Source: an uncultured bacterium (GTDB taxonomy: Bacteria > Bacteroidota > Bacteroidia > Chitinophagales > CAIODY01). Taken from it: a DNA stretch of 64,000 bases. This document shows positions 17,601 through 25,332 of this stretch, one piece after another (position 1 is the stretch's first letter; each line of letters starts with the position of its first letter). The notes under the pieces are model-generated. The model ran no database searches and was not told the origin of the DNA. It saw nothing but the letters and a program-made list of their open reading frames with translations. The stretch covers positions 144,334 to 208,333 of the forward strand of contig CAIODY010000043.1 in the NCBI GenBank assembly GCA_903857255.1, given 5' to 3'. Position numbers and translations under genes: made by a program.

Positions 17601-18461
17601 TTGAAAACAAACAAAATTTTAGTTGCTTATCTCTTCCTTTTTTTCGGCACAATTTGTATTGGCTGGTCTGCTATTTTTGTATCGCTTGCCAAACCTATGA
17701 CTGGGGTGGCTTCTGGCTTCTATCGTGTTTTTATTGCTTCGATAGTTTTGTTGCCTATTTGGGTTTTTTACAGAAAAAAATTACCACCAACAAAAGATTT
17801 TTTGTTGATTTTAATTGGCGGCATTTTGTTTGGGTTAGATTTATATTTCTGGAATCAATCTATTTTATTAAGCTCGGCAGGCATTTCAACAGCACTGGCA
17901 AACTTTGCACCAGTTTGGGTTGCGCTGGGTTCGATGTTGTTTTTTAAAACAAAATTGAAACACAAATTTTGGTTCGGAACTTTTGTTGCCATCAGTGGTG
18001 TTATCATTTTAATTGGTTGGCAAAAAGTGCAACATTTCGATTTGGGCAAAGGAAATTTATTTGCACTCATCGCCAGTTTTTTTTACGCTTGTTATTTGCT
18101 GGTTACACAAAAATCTCGGCAAAAAACCGACACTTTAACTTTCATGACTTTTGCCACTTTAGCTTGCGCTATCACTTTATTTTGTTGCGATACATTTCAA
18201 CACACATCACTGAAAGTGCCTGCTGAAGCATGGTTGCCGCTCATCGGCTTAGGATTGATAACGCATGTGGCAGGTTGGCTCACCATCAATTATGCACTTG
18301 GATATATTTCATCGGCGGTGGCTTCGGTCATTTTATTAAGCCAAGCGTTGTTCACTACATTGTTTGCCATTCCTGTTTTACACGAATATTTATTGCCTTC
18401 GCAAATTGTTGGCGGATTGATAGTTTTGTTGGGAATTTTAATTGTTAATTTGAAACGATGA
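17601..18461 (+). CDS. EamA-family drug/metabolite transporter
   Basis: 286 aa with ten predicted membrane helices in two EamA repeats. The first repeat runs from CIGWSAIFVSLAKPMTGVAS, the second from GNLFALIASFFYACYLLVTQ, and the C-terminal segment SSAVASVILLSQALFTTLFA with PSQIVGGLIVLLGILIVN is typical. Members export amino acids, nucleosides or other metabolites at the inner membrane; the substrate cannot be predicted. The start is TTG, one base after the stop of the DUF3820 gene. The stop overlaps the next start (ATGA). Confidence 0.85.
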   Translation: MKTNKILVAYLFLFFGTICIGWSAIFVSLAKPMTGVASGFYRVFIASIVLLPIWVFYRKKLPPTKDFLLILIGGILFGLDLYFWNQSILLSSAGISTALANFAPVWVALGSMLFFKTKLKHKFWFGTFVAISGVIILIGWQKVQHFDLGKGNLFALIASFFYACYLLVTQKSRQKTDTLTFMTFATLACAITLFCCDTFQHTSLKVPAEAWLPLIGLGLITHVAGWLTINYALGYISSAVASVILLSQALFTTLFAIPVLHEYLLPSQIVGGLIVLLGILIVNLKR

Positions 18462-19834
18462 ATCAACTACCCGAAAATTTATTGGCTGAACTCCGCTTGC
18501 AGCAAGGCTTTGATGAAATTGCATTTTTGCTAGCGCATCAACAATTGCCCAACACTTCTATTCGATTAAATCCAAAAAAGAAAACTGCCATCGCTCCCCT
18601 CTCTGAAGGAGAAGGGCTGGGGATGAGGTCAAAAATTGCTTGGTGCGAAAATGGTTTTTATTTAAAAGCACGACCATCATTCACTTACGACCCATTGTTT
18701 CATGCAGGCTGTTATTATGTGCAAGAAGCCAGCAGTATGTTTTTAGAATTCGTTTTAAAACAAAGTGTTGATTTATCGCAATCGCTCAAAGTGCTTGATT
18801 TATGTGCTGCTCCAGGTGGTAAGTCAACTTTAGTTGCTTCGTTGTTGAATGAAAATTCATTGCTCGTTTCAAACGAAGTGATAAAAAATAGAGCAACAAT
18901 TTTGAAAGAAAATTTGGTGAAATGGGGAAGTGAAAATGTGTTGGTTACGAACAACGACCCCAAACATTTTGAGCGATTAGAAAACTATTTTGATGTGCTG
19001 GTGATTGATGCGCCATGCAGCGGAAGTGGTTTGTTTCGCAAAGAACCCAACTACTTAAATGAGTGGAATGAAAATTTAGTATCGCTTTGTAATCAGCGAC
19101 AGCAAAGGATTTTAGCCGATGTTTGGAAATGTTTAAAACCAAATGGAGTTTTAATTTATAGCACTTGCAGTTTTTCAGAAAGTGAAAATGAAGAGATTGC
19201 AGATTGGATGGTTGATGAATTGCAAGCCGAAAATATTTCCATCAATGCTCCAACTGAATGGAATATTGTTACCACAAAATCGAAAAAACACAAAGCACAA
19301 GGATTCAGATTTTATCCACATTTGGTGCAAGGCGAAGGATTTTTCTGTTGCGCTATGCGAAAACAAAATGCTGATTTTGAAAAACCACGATTGAAAAAAT
19401 CAAAACAAAAAACTTCCACCATCAACAAATCTATTTTGAGCAATTGGCTTACAGCTATTGATGCGTATGAGTTTCAGCAGAAGAATGAATTTGTAATTGC
19501 TCAGCCAAAATCATTAATTGGCGAAATGGAATTTATCAGCGGCAAATTAAACGTGATTAAAAGCGGCATCAACATTGGGCAACTGACGCACAAAGATTTA
19601 ATTCCTGACCACGAATTAGCGATGAGTAATTTACTGTCGGATAAAATTCAAAAAGTAGAATTGAATTTTGAACAAGCAATTCAGTATTTGAAAAAAGAAG
19701 AAATAAAAAACTTTGAATCGAATTTTGTTGGTTGGACATTGATGCAATATCAACATCAAAACCTTGGCTGGGCAAAGGTTTTATCCAATCGCATCAACAA
19801 TTACTACCCAATGAATGGAAGGATTTTGAAGTGA
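18458..19834 (+). CDS. rsmF: rRNA (cytosine-C5-)-methyltransferase, RsmB/RsmF type
   Basis: 458 aa NOL1/NOP2/Sun enzyme that methylates cytosine C5 in 16S rRNA. SAM-binding motif: VLDLCAAPGGKSTLVASLL. Catalytic cysteines lie in DAPCSGSGLFRKEP and LIYSTCSFSESENEE. YYVQEASSMFLE precedes the fold as usual, and a C-terminal RsmF-like RNA-binding segment ends WAKVLSNRINNYYPMNG. Near residues 46-58 the peptide APLSEGEGLGMRS is foreign to the family and comes from a dispersed repeat (18594-18630) carried in frame in a surface loop before the SAM domain. The gene overlaps the upstream transporter gene by 4 bases. RsmF versus another family member is not certain. Confidence 0.88.
   Translation: MNQLPENLLAELRLQQGFDEIAFLLAHQQLPNTSIRLNPKKKTAIAPLSEGEGLGMRSKIAWCENGFYLKARPSFTYDPLFHAGCYYVQEASSMFLEFVLKQSVDLSQSLKVLDLCAAPGGKSTLVASLLNENSLLVSNEVIKNRATILKENLVKWGSENVLVTNNDPKHFERLENYFDVLVIDAPCSGSGLFRKEPNYLNEWNENLVSLCNQRQQRILADVWKCLKPNGVLIYSTCSFSESENEEIADWMVDELQAENISINAPTEWNIVTTKSKKHKAQGFRFYPHLVQGEGFFCCAMRKQNADFEKPRLKKSKQKTSTINKSILSNWLTAIDAYEFQQKNEFVIAQPKSLIGEMEFISGKLNVIKSGINIGQLTHKDLIPDHELAMSNLLSDKIQKVELNFEQAIQYLKKEEIKNFESNFVGWTLMQYQHQNLGWAKVLSNRINNYYPMNGRILK
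18594..18630 (+). repeat. Dispersed palindromic repeat inside rsmF
   Basis: The stretch begins CTCCCCTCTCTGAAGGAGAA and continues GGGCTGGGGATGAGG. The first part forms an imperfect hairpin (CCCCTCTC with GAGAAGGG). It matches the copy upstream of tetR (24677-24709) at roughly 22 of 30 aligned positions. Its G+C content is far above the surrounding gene. The element is read in frame as PLSEGEGLGMRS. Confidence 0.7.
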
Positions 19835-19863
19835 TTGAAAAATGTTTTTAGCAGAATAAATTC

Positions 19864-20586
19864 TCAACTTTCATTTTTTTGAATCACTTTTTTATAACCA
19901 CTCACATCACCCCACAATTTTAAAATGTCGATTTTATTACTTCGGCTGATAACGCCAGGGTTGATTCCTGCTACGTTTTCGGGAATTTGTAAATTCATTT
20001 TGTGATAATAATCTACCCAAGTTTTTAAATATTGATGCGTTGTTGGGTCTTTAAAAGTCATGGGTTGCAAACTAAAAAATGCGTTATCGTTGTTCGCTTT
20101 TTTAAAACAATCGTACATCAATTCGCTGCAATAATATTTTTGATTGTCGGGCAAAAACGCATCATCATAAGGCATTCCAATAAATGATTGAGCAGCCCGA
20201 ACAGCTTTATCAGCAAGACTTTGAAACATCGGCTTCAATCTACCCACCAACACTTTTGGTTTGCCATCAGCAGTTTTTATACGATTTAGAAATGCAGTGA
20301 TGGGCGTTTTTTTTACATCGCCATAAGCTTCTATGACAAAAGTTCGGTGCAGTGAATCAATCATTACAATGCCAACGTGGCTTAGCTTTGCGCCGTTGAT
20401 GCCTTGTGTAACTTGTTCAATAGCATCGCACAATTCGCCACAATCTAAATCTTGAAAAATAATATCGCCGTTGCGGAGCAAAATAGTATCGTTTAAATAA
20501 TTGTTGCCAAATGCAGCGCCATTGCGTTGTTTGTGATGACAACACATAAAACTGAAACAGAAAAAAAGTAGAAGAAAATATTTCAA
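19864..20586 (-). CDS. YiiX/YaeF-like permuted papain-fold cysteine hydrolase, lipoprotein
   Basis: 240 aa. The N-terminus MKYFLLLFFCFSFMCC looks like a lipoprotein signal with the lipid-anchored Cys near residue 15 or 16. The body matches the YaeF/YiiX (peptidase C92) group of the NlpC/P60 superfamily: NGDIIFQDLDCGELCDAIEQ, the active His in LSHVGIVMID, and the active Cys in KYYCSELMYDCF. In this permuted fold the histidine precedes the cysteine. Members act on peptide or lipid amide bonds in the envelope, but the natural substrate is unknown. It lies tail to tail with rsmF. Confidence 0.75.
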   Translation of the reverse strand: MKYFLLLFFCFSFMCCHHKQRNGAAFGNNYLNDTILLRNGDIIFQDLDCGELCDAIEQVTQGINGAKLSHVGIVMIDSLHRTFVIEAYGDVKKTPITAFLNRIKTADGKPKVLVGRLKPMFQSLADKAVRAAQSFIGMPYDDAFLPDNQKYYCSELMYDCFKKANNDNAFFSLQPMTFKDPTTHQYLKTWVDYYHKMNLQIPENVAGINPGVISRSNKIDILKLWGDVSGYKKVIQKNES

Positions 20587-20696
20587 TGACGAAGTTGGTA
20601 ATTTAAACTCACTAAAAGCTTCTAAGCGGTTTTTTAATTTTATGCATAAGTCATTAACTCTTAACAGCTTTGCTTTTTATATGGGTCAAAAGGTAT

Positions 20697-21035
20697 TCAT
20701 TTTGAAATAGCTTTTTCCACTTCCATTCTCATTGAATCGCTTATTCTTATTGAGTCTGCAACAGTAGTAATTATAATCTTCCGTTCATTAATTTTATAAA
20801 AATTGTTAAAGACACCAAGATATTTTTCTTTGGAATCATTTATAAAAGAATTACTACAGTCTTTCCATTCGAAGATAGAAAATAAAAGAAAATAATTTGT
20901 CCTTGCTGTTTTTTTAAAATCTCCTGGTTTTTCAAAATCAATAAATTGCTTAAATTTATTTTCAGAAGGGTTTGTAAATATTAAGATGGCTATGATTAAG
21001 GCTACGCCAATCCATATTTTTCTTTTTGTTGTCAT
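20697..21035 (-). CDS. Small membrane-anchored protein, DUF4359-like
   Basis: 112 aa. One N-terminal membrane helix (KIWIGVALIIAILIF) is followed at once by TNPSENKFKQFIDF, which resembles the opening of DUF4359 proteins (a helix, then TNPS and a tyrosine/phenylalanine-rich stretch). The rest, including YFLLFSIFEWKDC and GVFNNFYKI, would lie outside the membrane. No catalytic motif is visible. A second unknown gene lies 24 bases upstream on the same strand, so the two may form one transcript. Family assignment is tentative. Confidence 0.6.
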   Translation of the reverse strand: MTTKRKIWIGVALIIAILIFTNPSENKFKQFIDFEKPGDFKKTARTNYFLLFSIFEWKDCSNSFINDSKEKYLGVFNNFYKINERKIIITTVADSIRISDSMRMEVEKAISK

Positions 21036-21059
21036 ATTTTTTAATTTTTGATTAGAAAC

Positions 21060-21383
21060 TTATCCGTGAATTATAGAAAAGATATTTAACTCAATCAATC
21101 CCTTTGCATTTTTTACAGCATTCCAATAATCATCGGTTCTTTTTTTAGGAGCGTTCTTTTTGTTTTTCAAATCCTGATACCATTTAATGTCTTCCACTTC
21201 ATGATTCAAAGTATTAGCAAGTTCATAAGTATTTACTAAAAAAGGAACCTCCCTATTTGCTGTTGGAATTATTTCAAGCATCTTTCTAACGATGCTTCTA
21301 AAGTCGTAATAACAGTTGTCTTGCCGTGAAACTTTATCAAGTTCTAAATGCAATTTTTTTACTTCTTCAATATAATCGCTCAT
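21060..21383 (-). CDS. Unknown small protein
   Basis: 107 aa, not recognised. It is predicted to be soluble and mostly helical, with charged helices such as SDYIEEVKKLHLELDKVS and NTLNHEVEDIKWYQDL, a lysine-rich hinge (KNKKNAPKKRTD) and a hydrophobic end LIELNIFSIIHG. There is no signal peptide or membrane helix. The gene precedes the DUF4359-like gene on the same strand and follows the large amidohydrolase. The ORF is supported by normal codon use and by lack of competing frames. Confidence 0.55.
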   Translation of the reverse strand: MSDYIEEVKKLHLELDKVSRQDNCYYDFRSIVRKMLEIIPTANREVPFLVNTYELANTLNHEVEDIKWYQDLKNKKNAPKKRTDDYWNAVKNAKGLIELNIFSIIHG

Positions 21384-21445
21384 TTTTTTTACTTCAAAAG
21401 TATTAAGTTTTTCACAATTTTCTCATCTTCTAATTTTCTAATCAA

Positions 21446-24400
21446 CTAATCATGCCCACAACTATACTCACTCTCCACCTCTTTGGTAGCGGCTTGTGAG
21501 GCTTCACCATCTTTTTTAGCTTGTAACATTTTTGCAATTAATCTTGCTCGTTCGGTTTTAATCCATTCCCGTTTTTGTTCGTCTTGTTGTTTGTCGTAAT
21601 AGCAAATCCCATCTACAAAAGTCTTTTCAACCACTGCGTAAACGCTTAACGGATGAGCACTCCACAACACCACATCAGCATCTTTTCCTACAGCAATGCT
21701 GCCTACATATTTATCAACGTGCAACATTTTTGCAGGATTCAAAGTACACAATTTGAATGCTTGAGCTTCTGTCAAGTCGCCATACTTCATGCTTTTCGCC
21801 GCTTCATGATTTAATCGTCTTCCCATTTCAGCATCATCGCTGTTCACCGCCACATTCAATCCCACTTTTGTCATCAACGCAGCATTGTAAGGAATCGCTT
21901 CCATCACTTCAAATTTATAAGCCCACCAATCGCTAAACGTAGATGCACCGCTGATTCCATGCGCTTTCATTTTGTCGGCAACTTTGTAACCTTCCAGAAT
22001 ATGTGTAAACGTATTCACTTTGAAATGAAACGAATCAGCCACATGCATCAGCATATTAATTTCACTTTGCTGATAACTATGACAAGTGATGAAACGCTTG
22101 CTGTGCATGATTTCCACCAGTGCATCCAATTCCAAATCTCTTCTTAAATTTTTTCGATTTTCAATTTTCAATTTTGAATTTTCAATTTGCGAAGCATCGT
22201 ATTCTTTCGCTCTTGTAAACGCATTCATATACACTTGCTCAACGCCCATACGTGTTTGCGGAAAACGAGTAATGCTGTTATCACCCCAATTTGCTTGCTT
22301 CACATTTTCACCCAAAGCAAATTTGATAAAACCCGGAGCACCAGCAAACTTCATGCTTTCAGGTGATTCTCCCCAACGCATTTTGATGAGTTGTGTTTGT
22401 CCGCCAATGGCATTGGCAGAGCCATGCAGCAAATGTGCAGCTGTAACACCACCACTTAATTGTCGGTAAATATTGATGTCTTCACTGTTCACCACATCAC
22501 CAATTCTCACTTCGCTGGTTACACTTTGAGTGCCTTCGTTCACACCACCGTTGATGGCTATGTGTGAGTGCTCATCAATGATTCCGGGCGTTAGGTATTC
22601 GCCTGTGCCGTCACCTAATTCAATTCCGTCACTTTCTAATCCTTTACCAATTCGACTAATTTTCCCATTCTTAATTTCAACATCAACATTTTGAAGAATG
22701 CTATCACTTTCATTTGTGATAACGTTGACGTGGTAAATAATTATAGTTTTTGCTTGAGGTAAAGAATCATTTCCATAAGCATTAAAAGGGTATTTGATTT
22801 TCGGAATTTCGACTTTCTTTTCTTGCGATTTTTTTGCTGAATCTTTTTTCTCTTCAATGTTGTGTAAAAATTTCGCCGACCATGTAACCCAGTTGCCATC
22901 AGGTTTTTGAGCCTGACCAGTCCAAACAGAATCATTCATCACACCACTAAAACGGTAAGTAGCTTTGCTTGTATCTTTTGGATAATTGAAACTAAATGTG
23001 ATAAGATTTTGGTTGATGGAATAAGCGCATTTTAAAAATGAAGAATCATCATTCATTGACCTGTCAATCCCATCTCCTAAATCAACTTTAATTGGAAATA
23101 TGGAATGCTTCAAAACCTTCATCTCTGGTTGATTTGCATTGCCTGAAAACAAAATTTGAATTACAGTTTGATGTGCTGCAGAATGCTTATTCTCTTGTTT
23201 GAAAAGGTTATCATCCTTTATTTGTAAAGAATAAACAACACGATTGTCTTTAAATCCATTGTCTTTCAAAATATAATTTTTTCCTTTCACCCAATTTTGG
23301 TAAATGATATTTTTTTCGTCAAAAATTTTAGAAGAACAAATCAAGAAGTTTGCGATTTTTCCTTTTTGTAAAGTGCCAATTTCATTTTCCATGTTCAACA
23401 TTTTTGCAGGAATAGTTGTCAATGCTTTCAACGCTAATGCAGTATCCAATCCACATTTGATGGCTTTTCGCAAATTGCTGAAAAATTCTGTGGATGATTT
23501 ACAGCCCTGATAAGTAATGGCAAAAGGAATATTTTTTTTGCTGATGAAATACAAGTTAAAAGGTGCATCTTCCCAATGCATCATTTCTGCTAAGCTGATA
23601 TTCATGGCATCCAAAGGTTCGCTGACATCATACACTTTCGGAAAAGTTAAAGGCACAATCAAACCCGAAATATTTTTTTGTTCAGCAATTTCATTCAACC
23701 GTTGATACTCATTGCCATTGGTTTTCAGGATATAATTCACTTTGAATTCATCAGCAATTTTTGCAGCACGAAGACAATTTAATTTGTCCTCCGCTTCAAA
23801 AATTTGTGGCAAATTTTGCAAATCATTAAATGCTTCCAACGATAAATTGATTTCCTTCTTTTCGGCTGAATGCTTGTACCAGTCAGCATCGTAGTAAGTT
23901 TGACGCAACAACGCAATCGCTCCCATCAACGAAGCAGGATAATCTTGCGATGAAATTCCTTTGCTAAAAGAATAATGCGCCGATGCTTTTTCTTTCAAAA
24001 TAATTTTAGAATCTGTTTCATCATTTAATGAAACTACACAACCACTTCCTCTTGCAATTCCATCTTGCTGATGCGAAAGCACTGCTCCAAAACCTGCACT
24101 ACGAAAGGCTTTTGCAGCATTCGCATCACGGCTAAAATTTTGCGCCGCATCTACTTCAGGATGAATGGCTTGATTCCAATAATAGGCGCCACGTTTTTTT
24201 GAAAGCGTTTGTTCATACTGACTTTTATCACTTCGAAATGGTGCAGCAATTCCGTAATTTGAATACATATCTACAAACGAAGGGTAAATGTATTTGCCTT
24301 TCAAATCCACTATTACAGCATCTTTCGGGATGCTGATATTATTTCCAACAGCTTCAATTTTATCATCTTTAATAATTAAAATGGCATCGTGCAAATTCTG

Positions 24401-24541
24401 ATTTGCATCTACAATATTGGCATGAATGAAAGCATATCGTGTACTGCGATTATCGTGTACACCATTGACTGGTGCTAAATCTTGGGCAAAAATTATTTTA
24501 CAAAAAATAAAAAGCGAAACGAAGAAAATTGTTTTTTTCAT
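21446..24541 (-). CDS. Secreted double-domain amidohydrolase, first domain degenerate
   Basis: 1031 aa from the ATG at 24541, which begins a signal peptide (MKKTIFFVSLFIFCKIIFAQ); the frame extends 15 codons further without a signal-like start. Domain 1 (about 35-415) has the imidazolonepropionase-like layout, but its metal motif HxH is replaced by DMYSN (91-95). Domain 2 (about 595-1000) keeps LTPGIIDEHSHIA (H658, H660), ITCHSYQ, NTFTHILEG and NSDDAEMGRR, so it is probably the active unit. A beta-rich linker of about 150 residues separates them. Relatives hydrolyse peptides or cyclic amides outside the cytoplasm; the substrate is unknown. Domain 2 also contains a repeat-derived peptide, IENSKLKIENRKN. 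Confidence 0.82.
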   Translation of the reverse strand: MKKTIFFVSLFIFCKIIFAQDLAPVNGVHDNRSTRYAFIHANIVDANQNLHDAILIIKDDKIEAVGNNISIPKDAVIVDLKGKYIYPSFVDMYSNYGIAAPFRSDKSQYEQTLSKKRGAYYWNQAIHPEVDAAQNFSRDANAAKAFRSAGFGAVLSHQQDGIARGSGCVVSLNDETDSKIILKEKASAHYSFSKGISSQDYPASLMGAIALLRQTYYDADWYKHSAEKKEINLSLEAFNDLQNLPQIFEAEDKLNCLRAAKIADEFKVNYILKTNGNEYQRLNEIAEQKNISGLIVPLTFPKVYDVSEPLDAMNISLAEMMHWEDAPFNLYFISKKNIPFAITYQGCKSSTEFFSNLRKAIKCGLDTALALKALTTIPAKMLNMENEIGTLQKGKIANFLICSSKIFDEKNIIYQNWVKGKNYILKDNGFKDNRVVYSLQIKDDNLFKQENKHSAAHQTVIQILFSGNANQPEMKVLKHSIFPIKVDLGDGIDRSMNDDSSFLKCAYSINQNLITFSFNYPKDTSKATYRFSGVMNDSVWTGQAQKPDGNWVTWSAKFLHNIEEKKDSAKKSQEKKVEIPKIKYPFNAYGNDSLPQAKTIIIYHVNVITNESDSILQNVDVEIKNGKISRIGKGLESDGIELGDGTGEYLTPGIIDEHSHIAINGGVNEGTQSVTSEVRIGDVVNSEDINIYRQLSGGVTAAHLLHGSANAIGGQTQLIKMRWGESPESMKFAGAPGFIKFALGENVKQANWGDNSITRFPQTRMGVEQVYMNAFTRAKEYDASQIENSKLKIENRKNLRRDLELDALVEIMHSKRFITCHSYQQSEINMLMHVADSFHFKVNTFTHILEGYKVADKMKAHGISGASTFSDWWAYKFEVMEAIPYNAALMTKVGLNVAVNSDDAEMGRRLNHEAAKSMKYGDLTEAQAFKLCTLNPAKMLHVDKYVGSIAVGKDADVVLWSAHPLSVYAVVEKTFVDGICYYDKQQDEQKREWIKTERARLIAKMLQAKKDGEASQAATKEVESEYSCGHD
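22151..22190 (-). repeat. AATTGAAAATTCAAAA-type simple repeat inside the amidohydrolase gene
   Basis: On the minus strand this region is built of AAATTGAAAATT-like units and is translated as QIENSKLKIENRKN. Such units are widespread in intergenic DNA of Bacteroidota. Here one has entered coding sequence without breaking the frame. Confidence 0.55.
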
Positions 24542-24623
24542 TTCATAAATGTAGTAATTCAAAAAAAATCTTTTTAGATATTTCATTTACCCTCCAAAAT
24601 TTACCATTCGCCTAAAAACCCTT

Positions 24624-24661
24624 TGGAAACTTTTTTTACTCCAAAAGTTTCCATAGTTTTG
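24624..24661 (+). promoter_or_regulatory. Candidate TetR operator and -7 box of the RND efflux operon
   Basis: TGGAAACTTTT (24624-24634) and AAAAGTTTCCA (24643-24653) form a perfect 11-bp inverted repeat with an 8-base spacer. It directly abuts TAGTTTTG (24654-24661), a full match to the -7 consensus. A dimeric TetR protein bound here would block RNA polymerase. The palindrome lies 61 bases before the tetR start. Confidence 0.6.
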
Positions 24662-24676
24662 CAGCCACAAAAAAAC

Positions 24677-24709
24677 TTTCTCTTTTGGAGAAGGATTTAG
24701 GATGAGGCA
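24677..24709 (+). repeat. Second copy of the palindromic repeat, in the tetR leader
   Basis: TTTCTCTTTTGGAGAAGG followed by ATTTAGGATGAGG matches the copy inside rsmF. The first part forms a small hairpin (TTCTC/GAGAA). It lies in the leader, ending 4 bases before the tetR ATG, and could affect translation of the operon. Confidence 0.6.
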
Positions 24710-24713
24710 CAAA

Positions 24714-25325
24714 ATGGATTTACGAACAAAAATATTATCGGAAGCGTTTCAGCAATTTTCACGTTATGGCATCAAATCCATTACGATGGATGATATGGCA
24801 AGGCATTTAAGCATTTCTAAAAAAACGTTGTACGAACATTTTGAAGACAAAGATTCGTTGGTAACCGAAGCGATGAGTTTGCGCATAAAAAATTTGCAAC
24901 GCGATATTTTGAAAATTCAAAAAGAATCGGAAAATGCAATTGATGAAATGATGAAATGCACGGAATATGCTAATCGCGAATTTAAAGGTGTGAACCCAGC
25001 AGCGATGCACGATATGCGAAAATATCATGCAAAGGCTTGGGAAGTTTTGCAAAATCACAAACTAAATTTTTTCAAAAAAATTGTGGAAGCAAACTTGAAA
25101 AGTGGTATCAGTGAAGGATTGTATCGTGATGATTTAGATTTGCAAATTGTGATTTTGAAGCGCATGTACGAAATGGATATGTGTCTTTCGCCCGATGTTT
25201 TTCCGACTGCAAATTTTAGTTTTGAAAGAGTGCAATCGCAGGTGATGGATTTATTTTTGCACGGCATCGCTACTTTGAAGGGACACAAATTGATTAACAA
25301 GTATAAAAAAATAGAAGAAAACTAA
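24714..25325 (+). CDS. TetR/AcrR-family repressor of the efflux operon
   Basis: 203 aa. The N-terminal HTH is KILSEAFQQFSRYGIKSITM, then DDMARHLSISKKTLYEHF and EDKDSLVTEA, a textbook TetR DNA-binding domain. The C-terminal half is helical and ligand-binding, with no assignable effector. The frame opens at 24702, but those codons belong to the repeat element, so the ATG at 24714 is used. tolC starts 7 bases after the stop, and the whole RND pump follows, so this is the local repressor. The inverted repeat at the promoter is its probable operator. Confidence 0.9.
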   Translation: MDLRTKILSEAFQQFSRYGIKSITMDDMARHLSISKKTLYEHFEDKDSLVTEAMSLRIKNLQRDILKIQKESENAIDEMMKCTEYANREFKGVNPAAMHDMRKYHAKAWEVLQNHKLNFFKKIVEANLKSGISEGLYRDDLDLQIVILKRMYEMDMCLSPDVFPTANFSFERVQSQVMDLFLHGIATLKGHKLINKYKKIEEN

Positions 25326-25332
25326 GCGAATT

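Noticed and set aside
22086..22469. 127-codon plus-strand frame within the large amidohydrolase
   Set aside because: Lies opposite the conserved domain 2 motifs and contains the translated simple repeat; shadow frame.
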